Both the position numbers and the translations under genes were made by a program. From Tetrahymena thermophila SB210 (lineage: Eukaryota > Ciliophora > Oligohymenophorea > Hymenostomatida > Tetrahymenidae), in the NCBI RefSeq assembly GCF_000189635.1, contig NW_002476013.1, positions 1 through 64,000 on the forward strand: a DNA stretch of 64,000 nucleotides, written 5' to 3'. Within the stretch, counting starts at the first letter, position 1, and every line of letters begins with the position of its first letter. Of this stretch, positions 51,103 to 62,437 are shown piece after piece. The notes below the pieces were generated by a model. The model was not told where the DNA came from. It saw nothing but the letters and a program-made list of their open reading frames with translations, and did no database searches.

Positions 51103-51826
51103 AATATAAAAGCATAATTTATATTTTTAATAATTTGAATTTGACTGTAAAAAATATTTTACTTGCTTCCAGATACATTAAAAAATGATAAAAATTCTCA
51201 TAGATTGTTCATAAAATATTTATGAAAGAGTTGATATAAAATATGATATTGTATTTCATTTTTACCAATAAAAATTAATAATAAAATTTTTAGATTAAAG
51301 AATCACTTCTAAATTATTTTTCTTATTATAATTGAGAGAAAAATTGGAAAATAATTCATTTTTCAGTATTTATTTCTTAATCGAAATAAGAAAAAATAGC
51401 TCTAATTAATTAATAAATAATTAGATCTTCATCTATCTGTTCATCTATGTGAATTTCAAATTATTTGATAACTCATTCTTACTTATCTCTTAAATATTAT
51501 TCTTCTTTATTCTTCATTATTAACTTTCATGAAAACGATTTAATTTAATAATTTCTTTTTTAATGAAGAAAACAATATTTTTGTTTAGGTTTTTCTGAAA
51601 AACCTACCTACTTTTTTATTGAAAAATGTATGTAAATCTACTTCAAAAGTAAGAAAGAACAAATACTAATTAGTCTTCATAATAAATATGTTACAAGTTA
51701 ATTAAATTAATATTATCTATATATTATAATGAATGAATGATTGATTGAGTTAATATTATTTGCAGACTTAATCATTAAATTAAGTTTTATGTTAGTAAAT
51801 TAGTGCAAATTGATTAATAATTAATA
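51103..51826. other. Convergent AT-rich spacer
   Basis: This spacer lies between the 3' ends of the GAF gene (plus) and a minus-strand membrane-protein gene. Nothing recognisable was seen. Confidence 0.6.
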
Positions 51827-52969
51827 TCAAAGCTGCTTGTTTTCTTCAATATCAAGCTAATCTTCATCTAAGCTTCTATCCAAATAGTGCTTATGAAAAT
51901 TTAATCTAGGATTAGAAACTCCATAAGCAGGAGGTTAGTATCCTTAGTAGCTAGTTCTGTTGCTATTTAAATCCAAAGTATTTGATTTCTCACTGTGAAT
52001 ATTTTTCTTTGAATCTGAGAATGTGATATAGCTAGGTTACCAGCTGTGGTCAATGTCACTCTATGAGTCTTCTGCTTGGGAGGAAGAAGCTTCTGTTCTA
52101 GCATATGAACTGCTCCAAAAAGATGGTCTACGAATTTTAGAGCTCTTTTTAGCTTCCTATTTAACTTATTCTGTAGTCTACTTTTTGGTTGAAGCTGCAA
52201 CCTAAGAATTGCGAGGCTTAGATATTACAGTTATTGAATCAGGAAGTTTACTGATTGTGACTGTACGGGAGGGAATCATACCGTTAGGTAATTTTTTAGG
52301 AGCAGAAGAGAAAAAGGAAATTTTATTAGATTCTTAGTCTTCGATATCTGAAACAGTTCTACTGCGAATGCTTCTGATTCTTTCAGAAAGAACTTAAGGG
52401 TATCTGGTCTTTAAGAACGATGAAGCTGAAATACCACTGAGAGAAATGAAAGCAATAATAATGAGGGCTTGAGCGCACTTGATCATAAAGAATAGAGATT
52501 CACTAAAATTGCAGACTAGATTGTGGTGGTACTAGAATTGATTTGGCTCTTCTGAACAAGTAAGTAGAACTTATCTTTTCTTTTTTTCGAAATCAAATCC
52601 ATACTTGCTATGAGAAGAAAAAGGCCATATATTTTAGAAGGTAACAAGGAGTTAGAGAATCACTAAAACCATCTGTACAATGTAATATTGTTTATATTTT
52701 TGATCAGAAACTTTCAAGGAGATGATGATAAATAGCACGAGCTCTGAAAGAAGGTTAAAGCCGAGCTTGATATTCATGTAAAACCAAAAAGTGCTTTGCT
52801 TATAGCCGTTTGTCAAGTAGTCAAACTATTGATTGAGAGCTTCTCTCTACTCTGGCTAGCGATTGTATTGGAAGTGGAAAACAGCAAAAGAATTGTACAA
52901 ACTGAAAGTGTTACCTGCTAGTAAAAATAGCAAAAAGGCTATCTCACTGTATTTTTAAACTTAATTCAT
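51827..52969 (-). CDS. Four-helix transmembrane protein with long Ser-rich cytosolic tail
   Basis: Single exon, 380 aa. Hydrophobic segments lie at about 11-30 (AFLLFLLAGNTFSLYNSF), 62-86 (NIKLGFNLLSELVLFIIISL), 93-113 (YYIVQMVLVILQLLVTF) and 160-183 (MIKCAQALIIIAFISLSGIS). Two cysteines sit in the loop before helix four (LLTCSEEP, NLVCNFSE). The remaining 195 residues are hydrophilic, Ser/Arg/Lys-rich and look disordered and phosphorylatable (RIRSIRSRTVSDIEDQE; IRRPSFWSSSYAR), ending in an acidic helix. This reach has a higher G+C content than the spacer around it, typical of coding DNA here. No family recognised; tetraspan architecture without tetraspanin CCG motifs. Confidence 0.78.
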
Positions 52970-54344
52970 ATGAGTTTATTTGCGCTCTCTTCTTTCACTT
53001 TAAGTTTAAGAGGCTGCTTGGAATATATTGAAATCGCTCCTCAATTTAGCTGATTTTTTTTATTTATTATTTTGGTATCTTTTTAAGTTTTTATTTGATA
53101 TTTATTTTTTTACTTTTGATTATTTTTTTAAAAATTAACAGCTCGTTTCTGTATTTAAAGTCCGCAATTTATTTATTTATTGTCTGTTAATTTTTATAAA
53201 TAAAAATATTAATATTCAGGATTCCTTGTTGAAGTACTCCGCATTAACTAGAGTGTGACTCATAAACCTAATAAAATTTCTCATTAATTTATAATTTACT
53301 TCCCTTTGCTATCAGACTTTATACATTTATTATGTCTTAGATTTTATTTATAAATTTAACTTATAAATAAATTCTAAATTTATAAAAAATAATTTAAAAG
53401 CTAATTTTTCAAAAAAATGAAATTAGCCAAAAATTTTTTTAATCAAAATTAATTTCTTATAAATAAAATAATTTGATAATTGAAAAATAAACAAAATAAT
53501 TGGAGAGTTAATGAATGGCTCATAAAGATTATTTTATTTATTAAATTTAAATTTATTTATTTGAGATAAAATCATTTAATAATAATAAAATAAAGATAAT
53601 GGAGGAGTTAATGATTCGTAAACATTATTTTATTTTTTAGATTTGCTAAAATTAGCCCTAATATTTTAAAGAACAAAAATAATGCGCAAAATATTTCTTA
53701 TAAACTTTAATATATTTTTGCTTTGAAAGCTATTTCTTCATTTAATTTTATTTTCATCAAATTTATGGCATTTTATTTTAAATTTAACTTAAAAATTTGA
53801 GTAAAATCACTAAATTTGCAAAGAATAATTAAAAATAAGTAAGAATGAGATGAGTTCTTAAAAAATTATTTTAAATAATAACGAAATAATTTAATTCATT
53901 TGATTCTTATCTCAAAGTCTTTGATTAAATTTATTACTTAATATGAAAGTATTTTTTAAATTGAATAATAAAATATCACAAAAAACATATTAGAATTAAA
54001 ATCATATAAAAAAAAGTAAAAAATTAGAAATTTCATTTAACTTTTTTATTTAAAATGTAAAAGTTTTTTATATTTAAACCTAGTTTATTTTAAAAAATTT
54101 ACAATTTGTTAAATATTTTGAAGAAAATCAATTATAAATGACAACACGAAGTATAATTTTATATAGGGATTTATTCAATAAAAATGAAAAACTAGATCTT
54201 AAGCGAAAAATGTTTTGGTTGGCAGATGATATTAAATGAATACAAAAATTATACAAAAACACCAATTAATTATGAGAAGATATTTGAATTATTTTTTATT
54301 AGAATATAATTTTGTAATTATGATCAAACTATTCAATAGCTAAT
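52970..54344. other. AT-rich intergenic region
   Basis: Spacer between two minus-strand membrane-protein genes. It holds the promoter of the right-to-left gene starting at 52969. It also carries two imperfect copies of a short motif near 53505-53535 and 53600-53630 (GGAGAGTTAATGA / GGAGGAGTTAATGA followed by ATTATTTTATTT). Nothing else was recognised. Confidence 0.5.
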
Positions 54345-55178
54345 TCAAATTAGCTCTATAGTGTAGTCTTCAAGCTTTTATTTAAGAGGGTGCTTTGACA
54401 AGCTCCAAGTCTGGCAGAAATAATATGTCATGTTAACTGTGTGTAAAAGACACATGCTAAGTCCTAACAAATTAATCAAACCATAACTAACTCCTGATTA
54501 AACTGTAGTGCTACCTTCTTTTATGCAAAAAGAATTGTAAAATTAATCGTCATCAATGACTACATTTTTTTGATTGTCAACATAAACAGCTAAAACAATC
54601 ATAAAGTACATTGATATCAAAGATCCTATGAAATTCATAAACTTAGAGGAAACATCAAATTTGTAAATTACAAGAGGAACTATCATTAAAGCTACAGCAG
54701 AAGAAACATAGACAACAGGTGATGTTTATTTGCAGTTCACTAAAAAGACTGATGCAATGATTGTTGTTGAAAGACCAAGAAGAAAGCAAGGAATGATTCT
54801 AGCCCATTAGTCCATATCTTTAATTTATGAAACAGATTCACCTTGATAAGGAGGATTATGAGGTTCATCAGAATGTTATTAACTCTATTTAAATTCACTA
54901 GGAATACTTTATCTATCTTGACTGCCTAACATTTGGGGATAATTTTGTTATTATTGATAGTGTTACTATTAGTATGGAGGTTGCTATTAGTAAGGAGGTT
55001 GCTATTAGTAAGGAGGTTGCTATTAGTAAGGAGGCTGCTATTAATAAGGAGGAGGCTATTAATAAGGCATTTATTATTAATGCTACTACTACTAATAAGG
55101 CTACTCTTAATACTAGTTTTAGATAATTTAAGGATCTTGCTCATTAGTATGTAAAGGCTATTGCAAATCTTGTGACAT
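54345..55178 (-). CDS. Tetraspan membrane protein with YQQQPP-repeat N-terminus
   Basis: Single exon, 277 aa. The first 120 residues are cytosolic-looking and rich in Gln, Pro and Tyr, with four tandem YQQQPP units plus degenerate flanks (about 39-75). Four hydrophobic segments follow: about 127-150 (ARIIPCFLLGLSTTIIASVF), 157-176 (VVYVSSAVALMIVPLVIY), 182-202 (FMNFIGSLISMYFMIVLAVY) and 235-258 (SYGLINLLGLSMCLLHTVN). A DDDQFYNSFC loop lies between helices three and four. Proline/glutamine/tyrosine repeats before a tetraspan recall the PPxY-rich tails of membrane adaptor proteins that recruit WW-domain partners, but exact PPxY is not tested here. No family assigned. Confidence 0.78.
54967..55058 (-). 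repeat. 18-bp coding minisatellite (YQQQPP units)
   Basis: On the minus strand the unit reads TAC TAA TAG CAA CCT CCT, repeated head to tail four times with flanking degenerate copies. Two of three glutamines in each unit use the reassigned stops. Near-identity of the units suggests recent slippage or unequal crossover, so copy number may vary between strains. Confidence 0.85.
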
Positions 55179-56781
55179 CTATATTAGAACTGATTTTCTT
55201 AAGTTTGATTTATCTTTTTAATATTTTTTTAGATATAAAAGTTGATTTTTTAATTGATTATGATTAAATTAGGAGAGAGAATATAAATTTTTAAGAAAAT
55301 CCTTTATTAGCTTATAAAAAATTCAATAACAATGATAATACTAATAGTTAAAAACAAAGGAAGTGTAAGATTAATTCATTTTGTAAAAATTTAATATCTT
55401 TTTTCATCAAATCAAAACCGCATAAGCTTTCAACTTCACAATTTTTATAATTAACTCTGTTTCTGAAAATATAGATTATGTTTCTTGATTTTCTCAATCC
55501 TGCTCTAAATAGCTTAACTTTAGCCATTAAAAAAATAAATAATAAAAATTCTCAAACCATAATAAATATATTTTTTTTTGACAATCTTTAGATTGCACAA
55601 TTATTTAAGATAAATCGTGATGAGTAAAGAGCCCCCTAAAACTTTAATATCTATTAGGTGGTATATCTTTTAAAAACCTTACTTATTTTCTCTTATAAAT
55701 ATTTTGTTTTTAATTAAACGTAGCTAATATTTTTAATTTAAATTTTTTTATTAATTTAATTTAATTTAAATTTATATAGCAAGATGCCATTCAAAATTCC
55801 GTCGTTTGTATGTCATTTATTATGAAATAGATTTTTTAGTTATTTATTAAAAAAATCTGAATTTTATACTTTATAAATAGAATAAAAATTAATAATTTAA
55901 TTTATTATAATTTCAAAAATAAATAATTTTTTTTACATAAAAAATTTTAAATTTAGCTAAATTATCTGAAGTGGGGTAGCAAAAATAAATACAAGATTTT
56001 GGTGCAATTAATTTCTGTCGTGAAACATGTAATTTTGAACAATATAATAATTATATATATAAAATTTTCCTACTTAAATGAAAATATTTCTTAATGGAAA
56101 TACATTTTAATTTAAAAATATTTAATATTACTTTTAGGATAATTTGAGCAAGTTTTTTTAAAGATTTAAAAATAAAAAAATAAACTTGCAAATAAATTTA
56201 AGATGTTTATAAACTAATATAATAACTGAAAATAAGAAGAAGAAAAACTTTTTGTCAGAATAAATATTTTAAATAATTCTTATTTAATTATTTTATGAAT
56301 ACCTAAATTATCTAATTAATTTATGAATACCTAAATTATCTAATTAATTTTTATTTAAACTAATTTAAAATTTTGTAAGAGATTGTTAAAAGTATATAAA
56401 TAGTTATTTGATTATTATTATTTTATATTCTAACAAATGCTTTTTTTATATGTATGATAAATAAAATAGCTAAAAAAAATATTTTATTCCTACTTTATAT
56501 ATTAAAATTAGTATTTTTTTTATTAAGTTATTTTTTTCTTATGAATTATTTAAATTATAAATTAATTTCTTTTTTTAACAAATTAAATAATTTCATTTTG
56601 GAAGAAAATAAAATTGGCTTGTTCATTAACAAAAATGAAAAGTAAATAAATAAACAAGTTAATATATTTTAATAAATATTACTCAATTTAAAGTATAAAT
56701 TAATAGCTAAAGCAATTAAATAAAGTTGGAAAATGCTTAATTATTATAAGTGAGTTTATTAGTTTTAAAGTCTTTTAGAAT
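55179..56781. other. AT-rich intergenic region
   Basis: Spacer upstream of the tetraspan gene and downstream of the channel gene. It contains a two-copy 28-bp tandem duplication (56293-56348) and no supportable gene. Confidence 0.6.
56293..56348. repeat. Two-copy 28-bp tandem duplication
   Basis: The 28-base unit beginning TTATGAATACCTAAATTATC occurs twice in a row with no mismatch visible. It is AT-rich, non-coding and most likely a replication-slippage product. Confidence 0.85.
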
Positions 56782-59036
56782 TCATTCATCAGTAAAAATA
56801 TTTACCACATAATCAATTTTTTAATCTGAGAAATCTCTATAATTATTTGTTTAATCTTAATGTAACAACTTTTAGTTTGAACTAGGAATACATTCAATTT
56901 TAGGGGAATTATTTCTAGTTAAAAAATCTAAGTTTGTATCTATATTTTTTTCATTATTTTCATTGCTGCTTTTCATTTAGAGCACTGAATTTTTTGATAA
57001 ATGTTTTGCATAATACTCTATTTACTATTTATCTATTTACAATTATTGCATCATTTAAATGTTTTTCATCAGCATTTCATTTTATTCTCTTTAAATTTAC
57101 ATTAAATCTTCATTCAAAAAGTCAAATTGCCTGCCCTTTTTACATACATTAAAAAAATTATTTTTTTTGGAACAAAACTCATTTGTAAAATAAATAAAAT
57201 TTATTAATTTCAAATTATTTTAAAATTAATTATTTTCTGTATAAAATTAAAAAATTTAAAGATATATGCATACCATTTCTTCATTAATGTTGGTATCTAC
57301 AATACTCTTATACGCTCTAAGTGCTTTCATAAATTTATTTAAGGCATCTCTAAGTTTCGATTGTAATCTTTTTTTTTTTAAAAAAAATCTAAATTTATAA
57401 TTTTAATAAAGACTTTAATTTTACTCCTTCTTATGTTAACCTTAGAGCAATCCTTTTCTATTTGCAAGGCCTATTTTTGCAAGTATAGTTAAAGATCTGG
57501 CAGCATGATTTTTCATTAATTCCTTATAACGCAATCTCTATAGAACGGCGATAGATTTTTCCTCAAGAGTTGTTAATTCTAAAGTTTTACTTAAAGTAAT
57601 TACCATCATAGAAACAATAAACACTCCCCAAATACAGACTAAAAATGTAATAAATCTCCCTAAACTAGTTTTAGCACAATAATCACCATAACCAAGGGTT
57701 GTCATAGTTACTAACATAACCCAAAGACTGTTCGAGAAGCTGTAAAGTAAAAGTTAACCATCAGTCTAGTTTCTATTTTTGAATTAATTAATTTTAAAAG
57801 TAACTTAAATAATAAATTAATTACCTGTATAAAGGAGCTTCGCATATTCTTATCATAAAACCAAAATATAAAATAGATATAATTAAAGCACTAATAATCA
57901 GAGCATATGGCTGTGTTTCCATAATTCCTTTAACAGTAAACAAATAATCAACTTCTACAGCATACATATTACAAACTCTTTATGTACGATTATTATACCA
58001 AACAGAACAAGTTAAAAGAGTTCTAACGATTAGCAAGACTCGCAAAAGCATTATCAGTAAAAATATTTCATTAAGATGATAGTAGGCTGTAGCTTAAGTA
58101 GGATCATTGAAAAAACTAAGACGAACTTACCATGTCCAAGGCATAGGATGCACAGCTGATATTATAATTTCTATGATCATCGACTTTAAATATCCAGAAG
58201 TAATTAAATTGGCTTTCTAAGAAATTGCTTATCTAGTTTTCAGCCATTCCAATTTAGCTTAATATCTAATAACAGTGAGAGTGATCATACCTATTTAAAA
58301 TAATTTATTTATTTATTTTAACACATAAAAGGAAAATAAATATCCATAAATTTAATAATCTTTTTTTTCAGCTTATAAAAGAATCATTAAAAAAAAATTA
58401 ATAAATATCTTTGAATTTAAATTATTTGTTAATTTCTAGCATTTATTTTTTTAGACTTTATAATAATTTACCAATTGTGAGTAGAAAAGTCATATAAAGT
58501 AAAGCTTTAGCAATAAATTCTTCTCTTGCATTAAATTCTAGGTCGTACTCTAAGACAGCAATAATTATTGATAGGACAGAAAATGAAGATATTGCTTGAT
58601 CTATGAGAATAAATCTTGAATAATATGCCTTTGTTTTTCTACCATCTTCGAATCTACCCAATTAAATATTTTAATCTTCTTCAATTTGTATAAAATCTTA
58701 AATAGTTTATTTTAATTCAGCAGAAGCTTATTTCTTATCAAGATTTTGTTAGTCTAATTCTTAAATTTTGCTCTTTTCATTTTTTAAGTTTACTTCTTAT
58801 GGAATTTAATTATTTTCATTGCCTTCTTATGAACTTTTTTATCCTCTGCTTAATTACATTTATTCACTACAGCCATCTGCACTCTATAAATATGCAAAGT
58901 GTGGTTTTTTATCAAATAGTTAATCTACTTGACTTCTTTTTTTTGATTGGCTAAAAAATGGATTAATAGGGATTCCTAGAGTACCTAAATTTCCTCCTCC
59001 CCCTTTTTTTCCTGACACTGCACTAACTCCTTACAT
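56782..59036 (-). CDS. Six-helix potassium channel, SK (Ca2+-activated)-like
   Basis: Five exons (59036-58472, 58290-57825, 57739-57425, 57367-57274, 57135-56782) give 597 aa. It would let K+ leave across a cell or ciliary membrane. Order: a Gln/Lys-rich cytosolic N-terminus of about 160 residues; S1 region AISSFSVLSIIIAVLEYDL; S2 ending TFLLTI; SAVHPMPWTW, a His-Pro motif typical of SK channels; S4-S5 around LLIMLLRVLLIVRTLL; a pore SLWVMLVTMTTLGYGDYCAK with the selectivity filter GYGD; then S6 FLVCIWGVFIVSMMVITL and SKTLELTTLEEK, which parallels the KLELTKAEKHV start of the SK calmodulin-binding region. LQSKLRDALNKFMKALRAYK and a coiled coil (NEDLMQIQRENEMLMKNIQ) follow. No cyclic-nucleotide domain. 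The last acceptor (57136) is uncertain: the intron stays in frame, so retention or an alternative acceptor cannot be excluded. Confidence 0.85.
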
Positions 59037-60204
59037 TTTGCTAATATTAAAACATTAGAAATAATTAAAAATAAACTTCTACACAATTTTTGCTAGTTGC
59101 CTAAAACTGCAAAATGTTTTTTCAGCTAAAACAAATAGATTATGCTTAAAACATTTAAAATAATTCGAAAAAAGGATAATTTATGTAATTTATTTTCTTA
59201 AAATCTTTAAAAATTACTTGCTTTCTGATGCTGTTTTTTGGTTCCTAAGTCTACTTACTTTTAATAATTGAAAATTTGGTTATTTACTTGCTACTTTTTA
59301 TTTCTTTTTTGTAAGTTTAATATGAATTAAAACTGAAAATAGTATTAATAATTTTTACAAATATTAAAATTGGATTAAACAAACATTAAAGTAATTTATA
59401 TAAGTCAGCTGATTAGTTCTGCATATTTAAAAACAATATTATAATATTAAAAGTTTCAATGATTATTGAAAGAGATTTCTATAAAAACTAATTCAATTAG
59501 TTCTCTTTAACCAGTATTTAGTTCGTTAATAGTTGGCTAGGTACGAAGCTGCAATAAATTCAATATTTACCCATGATCATATTAATTAAAGATTTCTATT
59601 AATTATTTTTTAACTCTCTTTTATCCTAAATATTACTAAAAGACTGGTATTTTTTTAATATAATGGATATTTATCTGTTATTATTAACGTTTTATACAAA
59701 TACTAAATTCAAAAAATAGTTACTAAATTTCTTATATATTCATGCAGTAATTAAATAAATTTTTACTTTACATTTTTAAATTTAGAAATTTGATTTTAAT
59801 AAATTGGAAAAAATAAAATTGATAAAATAAAAATTTATTATTTATTTTTAATTAATTTTTAACATAGTATAAAAAAATTATTTTAGAAATCAATTAAATA
59901 TTGTAATAAATAAATAAATATTAATAAAAAGCAGAAAATTATGGAGTACCTTTATTGAATTATTAACATCTAATTAAATATGTTTTGGAACTTTAATTTG
60001 ATTTTAAAAATTGTAATTATTTTAATTTTACAAAATTTATTTATGATTTAATTTATATTAAAATTTAAATATCATTAGGACTTTTTATTAATAAAATAAA
60101 GAAAATAAATTTAAACAATTTTTTAAAAAAGGTAAAATTTAATTTTAATTTAAATTTTTAATTAATATCTAAATTATATAAAAGAAACAAACTTACTTTT
60201 AGCA
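59037..60204. other. AT-rich intergenic region
   Basis: Upstream region of the channel gene; the promoter is expected in 59037-59600. Low-complexity AT sequence without a gene. Confidence 0.6.
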
Positions 60205-60700
60205 ATAAATAAAATACATATAAAATAATTAGAATTAATTAATTGTTCATTTTTATATAAAAATAAAAAAATATTTTAATTAATAATCTAATTATATTCA
60301 CACATGCACATGATATTAATTATATATATTTTAAATTAACTTTAGATGATAATTTTAATTTCTGAATGAATATCCAAATAGATATTTTAACAATAAAAAA
60401 CATATAAAATATTTAGAATCAATTAATTATTCAATTTTATATTTAAATAAAAATTTAAAACATGCACTACTATTAATTATACTTTTTTAAATTATCTTTA
60501 GATAATAATTTAGTAAACAAAAAAAATATGTAAAATATTAATAATTCATTAATCAAGTATCACATTTTATATTTTAATAAAAATTTAAATATTTGAAGTA
60601 ATAGTCTTATGATATTCACACATGATAATCGTTCAATTTAATATATCTTCAATTATAAATTTAACTAATTAATTAACCTTAGATACTAATTAAACATTTA
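60205..60700. repeat. Degenerate tandem repeat, about three units of 125-180 bp
   Basis: Three successive blocks (about 60211-60380, 60391-60518 and 60519-60695) share an ordered series of words: an AAAACATATAAAATATTTAG-like start, AATTAATTATTC, TTTTATATTTAAATAAAAAT, CACATG, and a TTTAGATAATAATT-like end. Units have diverged by substitutions and indels, so the array looks old. It is non-coding and ends near the stop of the next gene. Confidence 0.6.
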
Positions 60701-60847
60701 TTATTATTTTAATACCTGTTAATCATCTAATTAATTTTGTAAATCAGAAACACAAAAATATTTAGAAATAGAATTTGAGACAATATGAAAAGCTATATCT
60801 ATTATTTTTTGAATATATTTATAAATTTAATTTGTTTTATTTATACT

Positions 60848-62437
60848 TCAATTATTTAACTATTTAAAATAGTGTTAAATATCATTTAGTTTATTTTTTA
60901 TTAAGTTTAGGATTTTCTACTTGTATTAAATTGTTTAATTATCTGCTTATTAATGTTTTTAATTTAGTAGACGAATTTCTTCTTGATAGAATTTTTAGAA
61001 TTAGTTGAATATATAATCATAGTGTAAACTATCAGGATGAGTTTCTTAAGCCTTTTGATTATTTTATTGACCTAGAATACTTAAGTTTAATTTTTAATCA
61101 AACTGATTAACATTCATTTCAATCAAACTTTTATTTCGATCTATGTAATAATTAAAATTTTCTTCTGTTTTCATTTTCTTTGCCGTATTTTCTTCTAATA
61201 ATTTATAGTTGCTCATATCTTTTTATAGTTAGGGCTCACTTTAACTTGAACTATTATTCATAACTGACATATTTCGTTTTTAATTGATTATTATCTTTTT
61301 GTTATCTTTGGCTTATTTAACTCCTCCTGACTATCCTTAATATGTTAATAGAGGTGGTTAAGGATAGTTTTGCTTTTCAAAACTAACTTCATTATTCAAT
61401 TATTATTGTTAATCTATAAATTATTTATTCCCAAACTAATTTAATTCTTAATTAGTTTTTTATACTTTATCATTTTTTTGGTGTTCATCACTACTTGATT
61501 TATTATTTTATTTTTTTTACTCATTGCATTTTTTTGGCCTTTAATTAGAAATATTAAAATCTTCATCATAGTAGGAATTTTCTTCAAAAGAACTGGTTAG
61601 TATATCAGAGCTCATTTCATATTCAAAATTTTACTCAAATGTAGCAGTATTTTAATCAAGGTTTAGATGTTTATTTTTATTGTAAGCATTATCCTCATCA
61701 AATTCATAATTAGAATTTGAATTAGTTTTTTAAGTTTTAATCCTTTCACTTCTTCTTATTTATTCTTCTTAATTTATGTCTTGATTTTTATTTTATTTAA
61801 CATTTTCACATTATAAATATAATCTTTAAGCATTTGTTTTATATTCTAATATTGTCTTAAATTACTATTAAGCATCATCAGGCAATTCATCTGGTAATTA
61901 AATTGTAGTTTTTTAGTTATTGTCAAATGTGGTTTTATACAATAGATTAATTTCTTCTTTTGATTATCCTTTTTCCAAAAGTTCAAAATCGACTTAATTA
62001 TCAACAAGCTTATCCTCTTTCTAAGCGTTTTGTAGATAGTTTAATTATTTTTTTTCTTTTTTTTCATAATAAAAATGAACAATTACAAATCTCTTTTCAT
62101 AATTATTTTTAACAACTCTAGCCAATAGATTGTTTCTCTATTTTTATCTGCATTAGACATATCTTAAATCATCTAAAGATCTAATTTAACAACTACTCTA
62201 ACACATAGTGCTAAAATCATAAAGCAACTCTTTCTTTATTTTTTATAGATCTAATTGAGTTTCATTTCCATAATATAAAAATACCAAGTCTTCTTTGTAA
62301 TCAAAATTAGGTTTTTATCGTAGGACCCTTAAATTTTTATAGCAATTTTAAGAAATTTCTTGATAAAATTATAAGATCTATTCTTTGCTTTGATTAGGAT
62401 CGAATCTTCTAAGATCAAAATCTTACAATCTGTTCAT
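60848..62437 (-). CDS. Gln/Asn/Glu-rich protein of unknown function
   Basis: Single exon, 529 aa. Only the first 150 residues look globular: MNRLQDFDLRRFDP, then NFDYKEDLVFLYYGNETQLD, LLYDFSTMCQSSCQIRSLDD and LLARVVKNNYEKRFVIVHFY. The rest is hydrophilic and low in complexity, dominated by Asn, Gln (mostly TAA), Lys and Glu, with an acidic patch NYEFDEDNAYN, a Tyr/Asp-rich patch (SSFEENSYYDEDFN) and a short Pro/Gly stretch. The C-terminal 60 residues look helical. The frame is TGA-free for the whole 1590 bp, far beyond chance, so the gene is real. No family is recognised; no membrane segment or signal peptide. Confidence 0.72.

Noticed and set aside
54933-55154. Plus-strand Leu/Arg repeat frame
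   Set aside because: It is the antisense shadow of the YQQQPP repeat of the minus-strand tetraspan gene.
56934-57152. Plus-strand Phe/Leu-rich frame
   Set aside because: It overlaps the C-terminal exon and last intron of the potassium channel on the other strand and has no independent support.
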